DNA of 7,349 nucleotides from positions 6,365 to 13,713 of the forward strand of contig DBCE01000161.1 in NCBI GenBank assembly GCA_002292895.1. The letters are read 5' to 3'. Numbering within the stretch: the stretch's first letter is position 1; each line of letters starts with the position of its first letter. This document shows, piece by piece, positions 5,302 to 7,349 of this stretch. This DNA is from Phycisphaerales bacterium UBA966. Lineage in GTDB: Bacteria > Planctomycetota > Phycisphaerae > Phycisphaerales > SM1A02. The translations under genes and the position numbers were made by a program. The notes under the pieces are model-generated. The model was not told the DNA's origin and made no database searches. It saw only the letters and a list, made by a program, of their open reading frames with translations.

Positions 5302-7349
5302 CCAGCGCCTCCGGTTGGCTCAATATCGTCAGCACCGATTGGTTGCAACGGCTTACGCGCGGGGCGCGATTGCGGATCCCCTTGCAAGTAACCCTCCGCA
5401 ATCAACGCATGAATCACCTGATTGGCAATCGGGCCCGCAGACTTTCCGCCCGATCCGCCGTGCTCCAATAGCACCGCCACCGAATAGCGCGGGCGGTGCT
5501 CCTGCGCGTCACCAACCAGACCAACAAACCAAGCGTGATTCAATCCAGTAATCGTGCGATCGATCGTGCCGTTGCCATCATCATCAACCTTCAGCGGCGA
5601 AGCCTGCGCTGTACCGGTCTTGGCCCACACCACCACGCCCGGCGCATTGATGATTGCCTCCGGCCTTCGATCTTCGTAACTCACATGATTGCCCGTGCCG
5701 TGCTGCTCCTCAACTGCCTGCCGCAACCCTTCAAATGCGCGCTCGCAACTATGCGGGTTCAATTTCAAATCGCCAGTCCGACGCGCCGCACGACCCGGAA
5801 TCGGAGTGACCAACAACTCCGCATCGCGAATCACTCCGCCGCGCGCAAGTGTTGCGTAGGCGTTGGCTGCCTGCATGGGCGTCCACGCGATTGGACCTTG
5901 ACCAATACCAGCGATGACTGGAACGATTCGATCGCCCGTCGATTCAATCTTGGCGATTGCCTGCACCGACGGCAGCACGCCAGGATGCTCACCAGACAGT
6001 CGATCCCCAACGATGTTGCCCGCGTCATCCAATCGCGGCTCCCATCGCGCAATGCCGATGTCCAACTTCTGACCAAGTCCAAAGTTGCGATACCAATCAG
6101 TCAGCGTGCGCAAGCCCATGCGCTGCGCGATGGTGTAAAAGTAAATGTTGCAACTGCGACTGATGGCCGCCTCCACGCCCAGCGGTCCAGAGATGACTTT
6201 GCTGTGCGTCAGGTATTTATTCTGCTTCGTGTAGATCCAGCAGCGCCCGAATGGATCGCTCTCGCCAAAGAAGTGTCCGTTGCACTCGACTTCTTCATCA
6301 GCACCAAATGCTCCGCTGCGTACCGCGCTCACATACACAATTGGCTTGATGATCGAGCCAGGCGGATAGAAGCCCTCAATGGCCCGATTGACCGACGGAT
6401 GGCGTGCGGCACGCACCGCGTCATCAAAGTCCTCCCCCGCAGCGACTGTTGGCCATGACACCATCGAGAGAATCTCGCCCGTATCAACATCAAGCACCAC
6501 CGCAGCGCCATTCAATGGCGCCAGATATGACAACGGCATTTGCTTCGGCGTACCGTCGTTATCCCATCCGTAATGCCACTGCTGTGCGCGCGCGAGTCCC
6601 ACTTCTGGCATGAAGAGCGCTTGCACGCGAGCCTGCAGCGCAACGTCGAGTGTCAGTTGCAAGTCGGATCCAAGCACCGGCTCGGTTCGCGATGTCTCGT
6701 TGGTGTCGAGGCGCTGCACTGTTCGACCGCGCAGGCCACGGAGAAGATCCTCATAGGTGCGCTCGATTCCGTAACTGCCCACCATGTCGTGGCCAGGACG
6801 GTAGCCGCCTAAGTCCAACGCAACATCGCCCGCGGAACCAACAACGCGAAATGGTCGACGCTCCAGATCCTGCCGCCACACTTCATCACGAACCCCGCCG
6901 ATCACATGATCCGCAATGCCTTGCACATCAAGTTTCAGCGTGCTGCCACGAAGCGGTCGCGGCATGCTGGAACGATCCAAGTCGATCCGCGCCGATGCCC
7001 ACGGATAGACGCGGCGCGTACTGTCTTGAACTTCAATGGTCCCCGGATGGGCATCTGCAAGCTTTCGCAGTACGAAGGCGCTTGCAGTTTCTATGCCTGA
7101 TTTCACCACATGCGCTTCGCTCTGTTCCGCGATCGGCTGCGCATCAAACTGCCCCTCGGCATCCTCCCCGTACTTGGCTCGGTCAATTTCAAGCCGGGCC
7201 TCCCATACCGCGCTCGCCTTCTTCTCTACGTGCATACGCACGTCGCCCATCTGCGCTGACAACTCATCGCGCGTCATGTGGCATGCCGTTGCAACGTCAT
7301 TCAACACTGACTCAAGTTCCGCTGCTAGTTCTTGTCGCTGCGCCTGAAT
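5298..7349 (-). CDS. mrdA: Penicillin-binding protein 2 (class B transpeptidase, MrdA-like), 5' end cut by window edge
   Basis: PBP2 cross-links stem peptides of new peptidoglycan in the periplasm, partnered with RodA. The frame is open through the right edge (683 codons visible), so the true start, the membrane anchor and the usual 'RGxIxDRxG' motif lie outside. Internal GTGs such as 7307 are not believable starts. Residue numbers below count from that GTG. Residues 1-95 are largely charged and helical, part of the N-terminal pedestal. Then follow 'GSYGIERTYEDLLRGLRG' (177-194), 'GAAVVLDVDTGEIL' (267-280), the active-site serine motif in 'YPPGSIIKP' (Ser318, Lys321), the second motif SCN (385-387), 'GQGPIAWTPMQAANAYATLA' (469-488), KTGTA (563-567), 'HAWFVG' (591-596) and a Gly-rich 'EHGGSGGKSAGPIANQ' end (615-630). 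All three catalytic motifs are intact. Between KTGTA and HAWFVG sits an Asp-rich loop, DDDGNGTID (575-583). The stop overlaps the rodA start. Confidence 0.92.
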   Translation of the reverse strand: MQAQRQELAAELESVLNDVATACHMTRDELSAQMGDVRMHVEKKASAVWEARLEIDRAKYGEDAEGQFDAQPIAEQSEAHVVKSGIETASAFVLRKLADAHPGTIEVQDSTRRVYPWASARIDLDRSSMPRPLRGSTLKLDVQGIADHVIGGVRDEVWRQDLERRPFRVVGSAGDVALDLGGYRPGHDMVGSYGIERTYEDLLRGLRGRTVQRLDTNETSRTEPVLGSDLQLTLDVALQARVQALFMPEVGLARAQQWHYGWDNDGTPKQMPLSYLAPLNGAAVVLDVDTGEILSMVSWPTVAAGEDFDDAVRAARHPSVNRAIEGFYPPGSIIKPIVYVSAVRSGAFGADEEVECNGHFFGESDPFGRCWIYTKQNKYLTHSKVISGPLGVEAAISRSCNIYFYTIAQRMGLRTLTDWYRNFGLGQKLDIGIARWEPRLDDAGNIVGDRLSGEHPGVLPSVQAIAKIESTGDRIVPVIAGIGQGPIAWTPMQAANAYATLARGGVIRDAELLVTPIPGRAARRTGDLKLNPHSCERAFEGLRQAVEEQHGTGNHVSYEDRRPEAIINAPGVVVWAKTGTAQASPLKVDDDGNGTIDRTITGLNHAWFVGLVGDAQEHRPRYSVAVLLEHGGSGGKSAGPIANQVIHALIAEGYLQGDPQSRPARKPLQPIGADDIEPTGGAG
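5308..5312 (-). promoter_or_regulatory. Ribosome binding site of rodA
   Basis: GGAGG on the minus strand, inside the last codons of the PBP2 gene and six bases before the rodA ATG. It is the clearest Shine-Dalgarno of the window. It fixes the rodA start at the ATGA overlap and shows that the organism uses the standard anti-Shine-Dalgarno, although the esterase and acetyltransferase starts lack one. Confidence 0.75.

Noticed and set aside
4856..5551. A 231-codon plus-strand frame spanning the rodA/PBP2 junction
   Set aside because: It crosses two real genes in antisense and reads as low-complexity Arg/Pro/Ala; not believable as coding.
5496..6458. A 320-codon open frame on the plus strand, opposite the PBP2 gene
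   Set aside because: It overlaps the catalytic domain of PBP2 in antisense, is rich in Arg, Ala and Cys and has no domain pattern; a shadow frame.
1..7349. CRISPR array, tRNA or rRNA gene, insertion sequence or phage element
   Set aside because: No regularly spaced repeats, no cloverleaf or rRNA core sequence and no transposase or terminal inverted repeats were seen; nearly all bases are accounted for by the six genes.

Overview
The window is ordinary bacterial chromosome, moderately GC-rich and densely coding. Most of it (1276-7349) is a minus-strand run of four genes joined stop-to-start: a class B penicillin-binding protein of the PBP2/MrdA type, the SEDS glycosyltransferase RodA, the 16S rRNA methyltransferase RsmG and a DinG/XPD-type helicase. 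The PBP2 and RodA pair are the paired peptidoglycan transpeptidase and polymerase of the rod (elongation) system, in the same order as mrdA-mrdB in many bacteria. mreB, mreC or mreD may lie upstream, beyond the right edge, but that is not visible here.

The left end holds two unrelated genes. A minus-strand secreted or lipid-anchored alpha/beta-hydrolase esterase (1-661) runs off the left edge. A plus-strand GNAT acetyltransferase of the phosphinothricin/methionine-sulfone type (724-1236) diverges from it across a 62-base gap. It then converges on the end of the helicase with only 39 bases between the stops, and I see no convincing terminator there.

The organism is a Gram-negative-type bacterium with a peptidoglycan elongasome. 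The helicase version (Ser in place of the first cluster Cys), the large PBP2 with an Asp-rich loop and the esterase type remind me of Planctomycetota, perhaps Phycisphaerae. This is recollection and not proven by the sequence.

I found no new multi-gene system. The best leads are residue-level departures inside well-known proteins: an EF-hand-like Asp loop directly after the PBP2 KTG motif, replacement of the RodA Glu-Glu pair by Cys-Arg, and a helicase with three of the four usual Fe-S cysteines. RsmG also has an uncertain start with a Ser/Pro-rich leader, and CGATCG is clearly over-represented across the window.
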